NCBI GenBank assembly: GCA_029881805.1
Contig: JAOULW010000017.1
Span: 1-32,776, forward strand
Length of the DNA stretch: 32,776 nucleotides
Direction: 5' to 3'
Source: Candidatus Bathyarchaeota archaeon
GTDB taxonomy: Archaea; Thermoproteota; Bathyarchaeia; Bathyarchaeales; Bathycorpusculaceae
Positions 24,891-32,658 of the stretch are shown one piece after another. The first letter of the stretch is position 1; each line of letters begins with the position of its first letter. The position numbers and the translations under genes were made by a program. A model generated the notes under the pieces. It saw nothing but the letters and a program-made list of their open reading frames with translations, made no database searches and was not told the DNA's origin.

Positions 24891-27800
24891 TCACTTTACC
24901 AGTTTTTCTCTTGTCAGAGGCAGCTCGCTGTCCAGATATTTTTGGTTGTACATCCGTTTGATCTTGAGAAACTTCTGTGAACCCTTTCCGGTTGCTCTAT
25001 CCTCTAATGCGATTTCTCCTTCAAAGAGGCCCAAGATTGCTTGCACGTCTTGAGGCGCGTGCATCAGAGGATTCATCACCGCCAACGTAGTAAAACCTCT
25101 CGCCCTCAACCCCGTGACAAGCTCGCTTAACCATCTTCTGGTGGTAACGACCTGATGCTGAAGCAAGACATCAGATACTATGGAAATACAAATTCTTCGT
25201 GAACCACTAGGCGACTCGTCTATTCTGCGAAAAACACTGGCCAAAGCAATATTTATGTCAGTCAGGTTTATCACGCCTCTCTTCAGTTTGATCACATTAG
25301 GTAAATCCTTGATCATAATGTCTGCTCGAGGGTTGCAAACAAAAATGTAAAACTTTGACTGAAATCCCTGAGCAAGAGCATCCATTCCACTTACCTCTGT
25401 ACAAACGTAGAATGCTATCGCCTCTTCGCGCGTTCCTTCTTCCAGAAATCTGTTGATAAGTAAGTCTCTTTCATCGCAAAACGGTGAAGTCAAAATGACT
25501 GAATAAGTTTCAGGTATCCCACCGATCAACAATTTGTCCAGCTCTGCGTATCCCGTGGAAACCCGACTCGGAAACACCTCTGAAACCTCGATGGTCACAT
25601 CTGGTTTTTCTTTTTGGAGAGGTAAATCGCTGTCCAGATATTTCTGGTTATACATGCGCTTAATCTTGAGGAACCTTTGCGAACCTCTTTCTGTTCTTCT
25701 GTCCTCGAGGGCGATTTCTCCTTCAAAGAGGCCCAGAATCGCTTGCACGTCTTGAGGCGGATGCATCAGAGGATTCATCACCGCCAACGTAGTGAACCCT
25801 TTTGCTCTCAACTCCGTGATAAGCTCAGTCAACCATCTTCTCGTTTGAACTGCTTGATGTTGAAGTAGGACATCTGAAACTATTTCAATACATGCTCTTT
25901 TGGCGACATCTTTCGGTTCTCCTAGTTCACGAAGTGTTTTTGTCAAGGCAATGCTGATTTCAGTTAGTTTTTCAACACCTTTGAGTTCAAATATATTAGG
26001 CGAGCTCTTGATTGTTTTGTCTGCGTGAGGGTTACAGGCAAAAAGGTACAAGTTTGACTTGTATTCCTCGGCAAGATGTGCGAACTTGTCCTGTTCAACA
26101 GTAATGTAGAATACAATTTCACCCTTACCAACTCCTTCTCGCAGAAATCTTTTGACCAGCAAGTCTCTTTCATCGCAAAACGGTGAAGTCAAAATGACTG
26201 AATAAGTTTCAGGTATCCCACCGATCAACAATTTGTCCAGCTCTGCGTATCCCGTGGAAACCCGACTCGGAAACACCTCTGAAACCTCGATGGTCACAGG
26301 CTCTGGTTCGCACAACAGTTTATGACCTGTTTCATCAAGATACGCAATTTTGGGTTTGACCTCAAACGAGCCTTCATCGCATGATTTCAATGTTAGCGTG
26401 ATCTCTTCGGTCTTCAAGGGATCAAGTCGTTTTCCCTTCAAGTTAACATGTGCATCTTCAACTTGGCAATAATCTGGTTTGGTAACTACCTCGAAGCCCT
26501 CAGGAAGGATTTCATTAATGTATGCAAGTGAGACCGCTTCTTTTCCTACGTTGGCGATGTGCATTTCTAGGGTCAATTCTTCTCCAGTTTTGACTTGTTG
26601 GATTTGAGGAACTAATGTGGCCTGAATGTTTGCGCGTTCGAAACTTTCCAAACCCACGGCCTTCTCTTCTCTAGGGGTCAGTGTGACGAGGCTTGAAGTT
26701 GATGAGACGATTGTGGGAGCATGCAAAATTTCGCTCAACATTCCTGCTAGTTCTTTTTCTTCTCGAACCCTCGCTAGAATCTGTTGAGCCTGCTCAATTT
26801 TCTCCGGGTGCTTCGCCTTAGTGAAGGATCCAATAGAGAATTGTAGAACCTTTTCAGCCATCATGTAGTATCTTGCTTTCTTCTCTGGATCTGTCTCCCC
26901 CTTGGCAGTTTCCATAAAAATGTAAGCATCGAAGAGGCGTTGCATACCATTGGCGTATTCCGCTGCTGTCTGAAAGCCTGATTTGATGTAATAACTCGCG
27001 GCGACTTCCATGTGTTTCTTGGCGACAGAAAAGATTTCAATGTCTCTTGTGATTTCGAAATCCACTCCAGCCTCCAAAGCCTTGCAGAAGCTACTGTGAG
27101 CCAAAGCGAGTGAGCTTGATGATTGATCAAGAGTGTGCTCCTTGACTTTTTCAAAGAGTTCTGCTGCCTCTCCATACAGAGTTGAAGAAGACTTCGCCTC
27201 TGCCATCAACATTTTCTGCCAGGCTCTGCAAAGATAGGTCACAGGCTGCAGCTCTCTACGGTCTTGCTCTGACCTCGCGTCCGCGATAGTTTGGAACACT
27301 TTAGCTGCTGACCCGTATTTTTCAGCTCCTGCAACGTGCTCACCCTGCCTGTCCAAGACTTTTGCTTCCTCAATGGCGACTCTTCCAAAACAATATTCCA
27401 CCCTCATATCAGAAGCTTCGATTAACCTCTCAACAAAGTGTTTTTCGTCTGGATCCACAATTTCGTCAGCAGCGATTCCAAGTGAGTTCTTGGCTTCGCG
27501 GAAGATCTCGGCTGCGTTATTGAACGCTTCAATCGACTTCGGGCTTCTGTCATTCCTGCTGAGTGACTCCGCCTTCTCCAGAAGTGACCACGCCAAGAAG
27601 TTTGAAGAAAGGTAACTCCAAAGTTTCGTTTGCTTCAGAATGCTCGCTGTCTCTCTGTAGTATTTCATTGCACTGGCATGTCGCCTGTTGTTGTGAGCGA
27701 CCTTGGCTTTCTCGATTTTGCTCCACGCTTTCATGTATAAAGCATAGTCCATAAAAAAATTCGAAAAACTCGGCATCCTCTCAGCCGTGACCTTATACTC

Positions 27801-29537
27801 GTTGTGCGCTTTGACATAGTTTCTGGCAGCCTTCGCCCCATCACCTAGCCGGTCTTGGTTTCTCGCTATTTTCCAGTAGGACTCAGCAACACGGCTGATC
27901 AACTCAACTTCCCTGAATCGTTTTGCCGCGTCACTGTAGACTCCATTTGCTTTGCGAAGGATTCTCGGGTCTTCAGTTAACAGATAAAACTCATCTAATA
28001 TTTTGCCAAACGAGTCTTCGAACCCAGCGACGATACTTATGAGGGATGGCGTAGGGCGAGGCACCACCCATTTTTTGCAGTTCAACACTCCGTCATCCAT
28101 ATCTGCAATGGCCTGTTCCAAAAGTGTTCTCTTCTTGTCCTGGTCTGCTTCCAATCTCGCTAGCTCCGCTTCTACTTGAGCCGCATAGACCTTGCCTACG
28201 CCTAGAACCCAATCCATAGATGGAAAGGCTCTTTCAACGATTTTGTTGTACTCTTTTCGGTAACCTAGTGCTTCCTCTAGCAGTTTCCTTTTGTAACCTG
28301 TGTTGAGCTCCAGATTAGCATAGAAATGTAGTGCCTTGCTCAAAGCGTGAAGAGTTGAGCCTACAGCGTCTGGGGATCCAGAACGGACTGCATATTCTAA
28401 TCCCTTCCGTCCAACTTCCACTGCTTTTTTTGACAGTGCAAGTTTCTGTGATGAGCTGGCCGATTCATAGGCAAGAGACGAGCAGCTTTGACCATAGAAC
28501 AGAAAGGTTTCTGCAATTATGGAATCCTGAGCGACACGCGCAAGATAGCGCTCGGCGTCTTCGGCGTATTTAATGGTCTCCTCGCATCGTTCCTTCTTTT
28601 TATCTGGATTCGCTTCTTTGGGAACCATCCAATCTGAGGCGTACGCTAAGATGTAAGACGCGACCCCTCTTAGGTAATTATCGTTTACGACAACCCCTTG
28701 TTGCAACATTTCTTTGGCATACTCCAGCGCGGTCGTTATGTCCTCAGTGAATGCAAGGGCGCACAAAGCCGCTGCCCAACGGGACAGCGCAATATCATAG
28801 GGGTCGTCCGTCTCTCCAGACAGGGCCACCGCTTTGTCCGAGTAACTCACGCTTAGGTCTGCCAGCTCCTTCCTATTTTCTTCCCGTTCACTCACAATGT
28901 CCGCGACGTACCAGTTTTGAAGGCTCGCTATTGAATAGGCCTGAAGGAGTTCGCTCTTGTCGTCGAGCTTCGACAGAATCGAAATAGTCTCGTTACTTAG
29001 CTGCATTCCCTCTTGAGCGATAACTCGCTTTTCCTCATGGGTCGGCGCAACATATAGGCGCTCGAAGAGACATAGCAACATGAGGTTGCACGTCTTCCCG
29101 TAATTCAGCTCGTCTCCTGCCGTTTGAAACGCTTGTAACGCTTCGGCTCCGAATTTGCGGCATCCATCAAGCATCTTTGCCTTTTCTGACGGCGTAGACG
29201 CCAACCAAGAACCCACATATTCAGCAAGAGCATTGCATTGCGCATTTTTTCCATCATTCGTCATGTCATCTATCTTTTCAAATAGTTTGGCAGCTTCCCG
29301 GTACGCTTCGACCGCATGACGTCTGAGCTTGGCAAATTCTTCCAGATCTTCAGTCTGTCTGGACGCTCGTTCATAACAAAAGCCCATTCGTTGCCAGATT
29401 TCTGCTGCAAATGAACTGGTCTCCGCTGCAGAATGTAGGGCTTGCTCATAAGACCAAACAGCATAGAGCCATCCATATTTTTTTTCCTGATCCTTTGCTC
29501 TTTCCAGCAGTTTCTCTGGGGTAAGATCTAACGGCAT
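24891..29537 (-). CDS. Giant TPR / Ig-like / double KaiC-like (degenerate) protein
   Basis: This 1548-residue protein has no signal peptide. Residues about 1-930 are helical repeats of TPR/SNAP type (e.g. AVEAYREAAKLFEKIDDM, SAMKYYRETASILKQ, GAEKYGSAAKVFQTIADA). Residues about 963-1080 form a beta-rich Ig/CARDB-like domain (GEELTLEMHIANVGKEA, LDPLKTEEITLTLKS). Two KaiC-like units follow at about 1081-1313 and 1314-1548. Each starts with STGYAELDKLLIGGIPETYS as KaiC domains do, but where Walker A should be (GxxGxGKT) both read ILTSPFCDERD, so neither should bind ATP normally. The Walker-B-like IVSDVLLQHQ remains. It looks like a scaffold or sensor, perhaps working with the KaiC ATPase 150 bp downstream. 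I choose the ATG at 29537; a TTG at 29552 is also possible. A TATA-like ATATATAC lies at about 29582-29592. Confidence 0.8.
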   Translation of the reverse strand: MPLDLTPEKLLERAKDQEKKYGWLYAVWSYEQALHSAAETSSFAAEIWQRMGFCYERASRQTEDLEEFAKLRRHAVEAYREAAKLFEKIDDMTNDGKNAQCNALAEYVGSWLASTPSEKAKMLDGCRKFGAEALQAFQTAGDELNYGKTCNLMLLCLFERLYVAPTHEEKRVIAQEGMQLSNETISILSKLDDKSELLQAYSIASLQNWYVADIVSEREENRKELADLSVSYSDKAVALSGETDDPYDIALSRWAAALCALAFTEDITTALEYAKEMLQQGVVVNDNYLRGVASYILAYASDWMVPKEANPDKKKERCEETIKYAEDAERYLARVAQDSIIAETFLFYGQSCSSLAYESASSSQKLALSKKAVEVGRKGLEYAVRSGSPDAVGSTLHALSKALHFYANLELNTGYKRKLLEEALGYRKEYNKIVERAFPSMDWVLGVGKVYAAQVEAELARLEADQDKKRTLLEQAIADMDDGVLNCKKWVVPRPTPSLISIVAGFEDSFGKILDEFYLLTEDPRILRKANGVYSDAAKRFREVELISRVAESYWKIARNQDRLGDGAKAARNYVKAHNEYKVTAERMPSFSNFFMDYALYMKAWSKIEKAKVAHNNRRHASAMKYYRETASILKQTKLWSYLSSNFLAWSLLEKAESLSRNDRSPKSIEAFNNAAEIFREAKNSLGIAADEIVDPDEKHFVERLIEASDMRVEYCFGRVAIEEAKVLDRQGEHVAGAEKYGSAAKVFQTIADARSEQDRRELQPVTYLCRAWQKMLMAEAKSSSTLYGEAAELFEKVKEHTLDQSSSSLALAHSSFCKALEAGVDFEITRDIEIFSVAKKHMEVAASYYIKSGFQTAAEYANGMQRLFDAYIFMETAKGETDPEKKARYYMMAEKVLQFSIGSFTKAKHPEKIEQAQQILARVREEKELAGMLSEILHAPTIVSSTSSLVTLTPREEKAVGLESFERANIQATLVPQIQQVKTGEELTLEMHIANVGKEAVSLAYINEILPEGFEVVTKPDYCQVEDAHVNLKGKRLDPLKTEEITLTLKSCDEGSFEVKPKIAYLDETGHKLLCEPEPVTIEVSEVFPSRVSTGYAELDKLLIGGIPETYSVILTSPFCDERDLLVKRFLREGVGKGEIVFYITVEQDKFAHLAEEYKSNLYLFACNPHADKTIKSSPNIFELKGVEKLTEISIALTKTLRELGEPKDVAKRACIEIVSDVLLQHQAVQTRRWLTELITELRAKGFTTLAVMNPLMHPPQDVQAILGLFEGEIALEDRRTERGSQRFLKIKRMYNQKYLDSDLPLQKEKPDVTIEVSEVFPSRVSTGYAELDKLLIGGIPETYSVILTSPFCDERDLLINRFLEEGTREEAIAFYVCTEVSGMDALAQGFQSKFYIFVCNPRADIMIKDLPNVIKLKRGVINLTDINIALASVFRRIDESPSGSRRICISIVSDVLLQHQVVTTRRWLSELVTGLRARGFTTLAVMNPLMHAPQDVQAILGLFEGEIALEDRATGKGSQKFLKIKRMYNQKYLDSELPLTREKLVK
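25462..25599 (-). repeat. 138-bp perfect direct repeat, copy 2
   Basis: Identical base for base to 26161-26298, 699 bp (233 codons) away in the same frame. It encodes the start of the second KaiC-like unit, residues about 1314-1359, including the last strand of the preceding Ig-like domain. Flanking parts of the two units are clearly diverged. Confidence 0.93.
26161..26298 (-). repeat. 138-bp perfect direct repeat, copy 1
   Basis: Partner of 25462-25599. It encodes the junction of the Ig-like domain with the first KaiC-like unit, residues about 1081-1126. The perfect identity is confined to this patch, which points to gene conversion or a recent exchange, or to an assembly fault. Confidence 0.93.
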
Positions 29538-29635
29538 ATGCTTGTCACTCAATAATCTTGCTCAGTAACAACAATGCAGGTCGTATATATTGTACTTATT
29601 GAATTTGGTGGACTTAAATATATTTTTTCAGTATC

Positions 29636-31279
29636 CTAACCAGGGTTCATTTCAAAACGTACTCCTCTAATGGAGCCGTGGGTTAAGACGGTGATTATGT
29701 ATTCAAAAGAGTCGAACTTGTCAATATCAGTTTGTGTGAGTGAACCTTCTATTTGATAGTCGAGGTGCAACGACAGTATGATTTCTCCAGAATCTGGCAT
29801 AACGCCCGAGATGGTGGCATTCTTCTCGCCAGACTCGACGAACGTGAAGTCTGCAGTGATGTCCGCGTCCGACTCAGCATCGTAAACATGTAGGTCAAGA
29901 ACATAGGTGCCTCCTATGTATTGATGGTGGAAGAAGAAGTTGGGCGAATCAAGTTCATCATTTGCTCCAAAAGGCGGCAGAAAAATCTCGATGAACACAG
30001 GTGATCCGGGGGCTCCACAACTCTCTATATTAAAGTGGAATGAACCGGGATTCGTAGAACTTAGTTTGTACAGCCCTTCGCCTTCATTCGAAGGCGTCCA
30101 TACAATGTGGAACGTTGGTATTTCTGGATAGGTCACCATTTCGAGGTTGGACATGTAGGCCGCGAAGTCGTAGAAGTCAAAAGTCTCGTCAACGGCACTA
30201 TCGGCTTGATGCTCAAACCAAGCTAGGATCTCCAGACTATTCCCTATCAAGGATACTTTGTAATCCCAAGGAGTCTGTGAAACCTCAGGCACTACTGCTA
30301 TGAACTCGTAATACCCATCTTCGTCTGTATAGGTATCAACCGTGTGTGTGCCATTTGAGAGCACAATGTGCGAACCTTCGACGGGTACCTTGACATCTTC
30401 CGTCGGTCGACTGTTATAGTGGTGACCATTAATTCGAAACAGAAATTCTTTGTTCGTCATCTCGCCAGTTATCAGCTCTGGTCCATGTATTTCAGGCATC
30501 AAACCGACTGCATTCGAAAAGGTGAACTGCCAATAGATGTAGGAGCCGATGGTAAACGTTGTATCGTATTGGAAGACGTCAAGTGGGCTTTCTGGGTCAG
30601 GATTGGGAACCCACGTTAGTTGCCCGCTTGTCCATGGACCTGGCGGGAGAGGACCCGGTCCATCGGGATCAACTCTGTAGTTAACATAAAACTCTACTTC
30701 TGATAATCCAGATACTCCATCAGTGACCCAAAGCTCAAAATATTTTACAACGTCATTCGTCCATTTACCGACCTTGAAGTTGTCTGTTTTACACAGTGAA
30801 GGAATGAAACCGAAAATATTGTAACTGGTTTCGCTTGTCACCCAAACCTTGTACTCACCGCCATTTTTGGGTGAGTATTGGAACGGCCAAAGCTGTACTA
30901 TTCCTTTGCCATTCACAATCTTTAAACGATGATTCACAGCCTGCGTAATGCGACCTTCACTATTGACGAAAAACCTCCTGTCCTCATCACCATCCGTGCT
31001 AAGCAAGTTGCCGGAGGGGTCAGTTACCTGGAAGCAATACCACCCCTGTGCGAAGTCCAAAGCTCCTGCTTTATGTGGCCCTCCAACCAAGTAAACGTCT
31101 CTCGGGTTGGAGTACAAGTTTCCGTTAACCTGTTCTCCACGAGGGTCTGTTGTCCAAATGGCACCTAACAATTGGTCTTTCCCCAAAACAGGTTTTAAGT
31201 TTAACAAAATCCCACTTATTAGTAAAAGCGATATCGCCAAAAATACTATAACCTTTACACTAGACAGTCTATTTTTCAT
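29636..31279 (-). CDS. Secreted beta-rich surface protein of unknown function
   Basis: A 547-residue protein with a clear Sec signal peptide: basic start MKNRLSSVK, hydrophobic VIVFLAISLLLISGILL, then a likely cleavage near residue 33. The rest is beta-rich and aromatic, with Ig-like segments (e.g. GTHTVDTYTDEDGYYEFIAVV, a carboxypeptidase-regulatory-like fold) and a proline/glycine linker (DPDGPGPLPPGPW). There is no C-terminal membrane anchor, so it should be released or held in the surface layer. N-glycosylation sequons such as NGT, NAT and NES-like sites occur. I recognise no enzyme motif. The ATG follows GGGGAGGAAC. It is divergent from an Lrp-type regulator gene that may control it. It ends in TAG. 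Confidence 0.75.
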   Translation of the reverse strand: MKNRLSSVKVIVFLAISLLLISGILLNLKPVLGKDQLLGAIWTTDPRGEQVNGNLYSNPRDVYLVGGPHKAGALDFAQGWYCFQVTDPSGNLLSTDGDEDRRFFVNSEGRITQAVNHRLKIVNGKGIVQLWPFQYSPKNGGEYKVWVTSETSYNIFGFIPSLCKTDNFKVGKWTNDVVKYFELWVTDGVSGLSEVEFYVNYRVDPDGPGPLPPGPWTSGQLTWVPNPDPESPLDVFQYDTTFTIGSYIYWQFTFSNAVGLMPEIHGPELITGEMTNKEFLFRINGHHYNSRPTEDVKVPVEGSHIVLSNGTHTVDTYTDEDGYYEFIAVVPEVSQTPWDYKVSLIGNSLEILAWFEHQADSAVDETFDFYDFAAYMSNLEMVTYPEIPTFHIVWTPSNEGEGLYKLSSTNPGSFHFNIESCGAPGSPVFIEIFLPPFGANDELDSPNFFFHHQYIGGTYVLDLHVYDAESDADITADFTFVESGEKNATISGVMPDSGEIILSLHLDYQIEGSLTQTDIDKFDSFEYIITVLTHGSIRGVRFEMNPG

Positions 31280-31430
31280 GTTCCTCCCCTTCTCTCCCTC
31301 TAAAATTGTGTAACAATATCACTCTGCAATAATTAATAAACATTCTGTTTGTATAATATAACCATGAGACTAGAAATTCTTATTGAATATAAGCATTTCT
31401 TAATTATTATATAGTACGTATGTCCTATCT
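31280..31430. promoter_or_regulatory. Divergent promoter region between secreted protein and Lrp regulator
   Basis: A 150-bp AT-rich gap. The rightward side has TTATTATATAGTACG (about 31404-31418), a TATA-like box about 25 bp before the regulator start. The leftward side has TTATTAATTATTG-like sequence near 31325-31340. AT-rich inverted stretches in between are compatible with Lrp binding and with autoregulation, but no clear operator stands out. Confidence 0.4.
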
Positions 31431-32006
31431 TTGTGCAGTGAGAACTTGGTAAAGATAGACGATGTCGATAGAAAGCTCTTAAAACTGTTATCTCAAGATC
31501 CCGAGATCCCACAAATCGACCTCGCAAAACGCCTTGGAATATCGCAGCCCGCGGTGAGTTCAAGAATATATAAACTAAAGAAGACGGGCACGTTGACACA
31601 TTTTATCGGAATGGACGTTAAAAAAGCCCAATTATTTCTTGCGAAAATTGATATAGTTACTAGTGATGTCGAACATCTTCTAGGTTCTCTAGATGAGTGC
31701 CCTTTTTACCTTAACAGTTTTTTGACCTCTGGAAGATATAATCTAACTGTTCTGTTAATAGGCGAAAATATAAGGTCTATAATTTCTTGCGCAGATTCCC
31801 ATATTAGATCGAATCCGCTTGTAAAAGATATGGAATTCAACGTCATACTAACTCCTATTCGGAATTTTGTCGTGCCCATAAACTTCCACCCAGAGAAAAA
31901 GAAAATCACTCCATGCGAGAAGAACTGTGGTAATTGCAATCTTTACTTAGACAATAGATGTCTAGGCTGTCCTGCTTCTGTTCACTATAAGGGGACTCTA
32001 CTCTAG
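31431..32006 (+). CDS. Lrp/AsnC-family regulator with C-terminal cysteine cluster
   Basis: A 191-residue regulator. Residues about 9-60 are an AsnC-type winged helix-turn-helix (DDVDRKLLKLLSQDPEIPQI, then GISQPAVSSRIYKLKK). A RAM-like alpha/beta domain follows (about 65-145). The C-terminus adds a cysteine tail, C-x3-C-x2-C-x7-C-x2-C (CEKNCGNCNLYLDNRCLGCP), which normal Lrp proteins lack; it looks able to bind zinc or an iron-sulfur cluster. Similar tails exist in some archaeal regulators and uncharacterised proteins. It may therefore sense redox state or metal (inference). The start is TTG at 31431; a second TTG at 31446 is equally possible. It ends in TAG and is divergent from the secreted protein gene. 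Confidence 0.82.
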   Translation: MCSENLVKIDDVDRKLLKLLSQDPEIPQIDLAKRLGISQPAVSSRIYKLKKTGTLTHFIGMDVKKAQLFLAKIDIVTSDVEHLLGSLDECPFYLNSFLTSGRYNLTVLLIGENIRSIISCADSHIRSNPLVKDMEFNVILTPIRNFVVPINFHPEKKKITPCEKNCGNCNLYLDNRCLGCPASVHYKGTLL

Positions 32007-32292
32007 AGTTATCTTTTGCTAAAAAAAAGAAGACAATATCATTTTGATGGTGGATAGAATCTTACCTAAACCAAACCGACCAAAAAATCGATAATGCGCG
32101 CGCTGAGTATGTGTGTGAGTATGAGAGAGTAAGAGTGATTAAAAGAGCGAAGTTGTTTGGGTTTGGATTAGAATTCGATTTTTTGGTCAATGCTAAACTT
32201 CTCCATAACAACCCGCAAACCTTTTCCCTCGATTCGACACTACTTCCTAAAGGGCATATGCCCCTGATCAACAGAAAAGGATTGGAGATAAC
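32007..32292. other. Intergenic stretch with crossing inverted repeats
   Basis: About 286 bp without a gene; the minus-strand frame across it has no family features. GACCAAAAAATCGA (32078-32091) is perfectly inverted at 32175-32188. The adjacent CTAAACCAAACC (32066-32077) pairs with GGTTTGGATTAG (32160-32171) at 11 of 12 positions. The two pairings cross rather than nest. A GCGCGCGC block lies at 32096-32103. Near 32280 GGAGAT forms the ribosome-binding site of the tautomerase gene. Confidence 0.5.
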
Positions 32293-32511
32293 ATGCCGAT
32301 AGTTGAGATAAGCGGTCCAGCTTTGCCCCAAGACGCAAAAGATCGATTGGCGAAGAAAATAACCGAAATCATCGCCGAGGAAGAAAAAAAGGCCTTCAAG
32401 GTTGACACGACAGGCATCACGGTAGTGGGCTTCCGCGACCTTCCCGTGCCGAACATTTACCTCGGAACCAAACCTCTCGCCAAGGTCCTGGAGACTCTTC
32501 CTAAAGTATAG
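32293..32511 (+). CDS. 4-oxalocrotonate tautomerase-family protein
   Basis: A 72-residue protein of the tautomerase superfamily. It starts MPIVEISGPALPQDAKDRL; after removal of Met the proline is the N-terminal catalytic base of these enzymes. The central helix and VGFRDLPVPNIYLGTKPLA complete the small fold, which usually assembles into hexamers. Arginines equivalent to the 4-oxalocrotonate site cannot be assigned with confidence, so the true substrate is unknown. The ATG is preceded by GGAGATAAC. It ends in TAG. Confidence 0.8.
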   Translation: MPIVEISGPALPQDAKDRLAKKITEIIAEEEKKAFKVDTTGITVVGFRDLPVPNIYLGTKPLAKVLETLPKV

Positions 32512-32596
32512 CTCGAAACGCAGTCAAGAAGCCATATTCCCCTTTTTGTTCTAGCCACACATTAGACTGACCTTCCATGTTTTTTCACAACCGATG

Positions 32597-32658
32597 CGTG
32601 TGCACATTGGTTGGTTGGATAAAACTTTACCCCAACCAACCAAATCCAATGTATCACG
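32597..32658. terminator. Long hairpin between convergent genes, probable bidirectional terminator
   Basis: Perfect 12-bp arms TTGGTTGGTTGG (32607-32618) and CCAACCAACCAA (32632-32643) close a 13-nt loop. The pairing extends outward, past a 6-nt bulge, with ACAT/ATGT, and then CGTG (32597-32600) with CACG (32655-32658). It lies between the tautomerase gene and a convergent gene whose stop it includes. T-rich stretches lie on both sides. Confidence 0.6.

Noticed and set aside
24811-25053. 80-codon plus-strand frame starting MTDGQRNASYC
   Set aside because: Mostly antisense to the end of the giant protein gene; the later part repeats as antisense of the second domain copy, so it is a shadow.
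32062-32331. 89-codon minus-strand frame in the gap before the tautomerase gene
   Set aside because: No recognisable domain, overlaps the tautomerase start and spans the inverted repeats; more likely non-coding.
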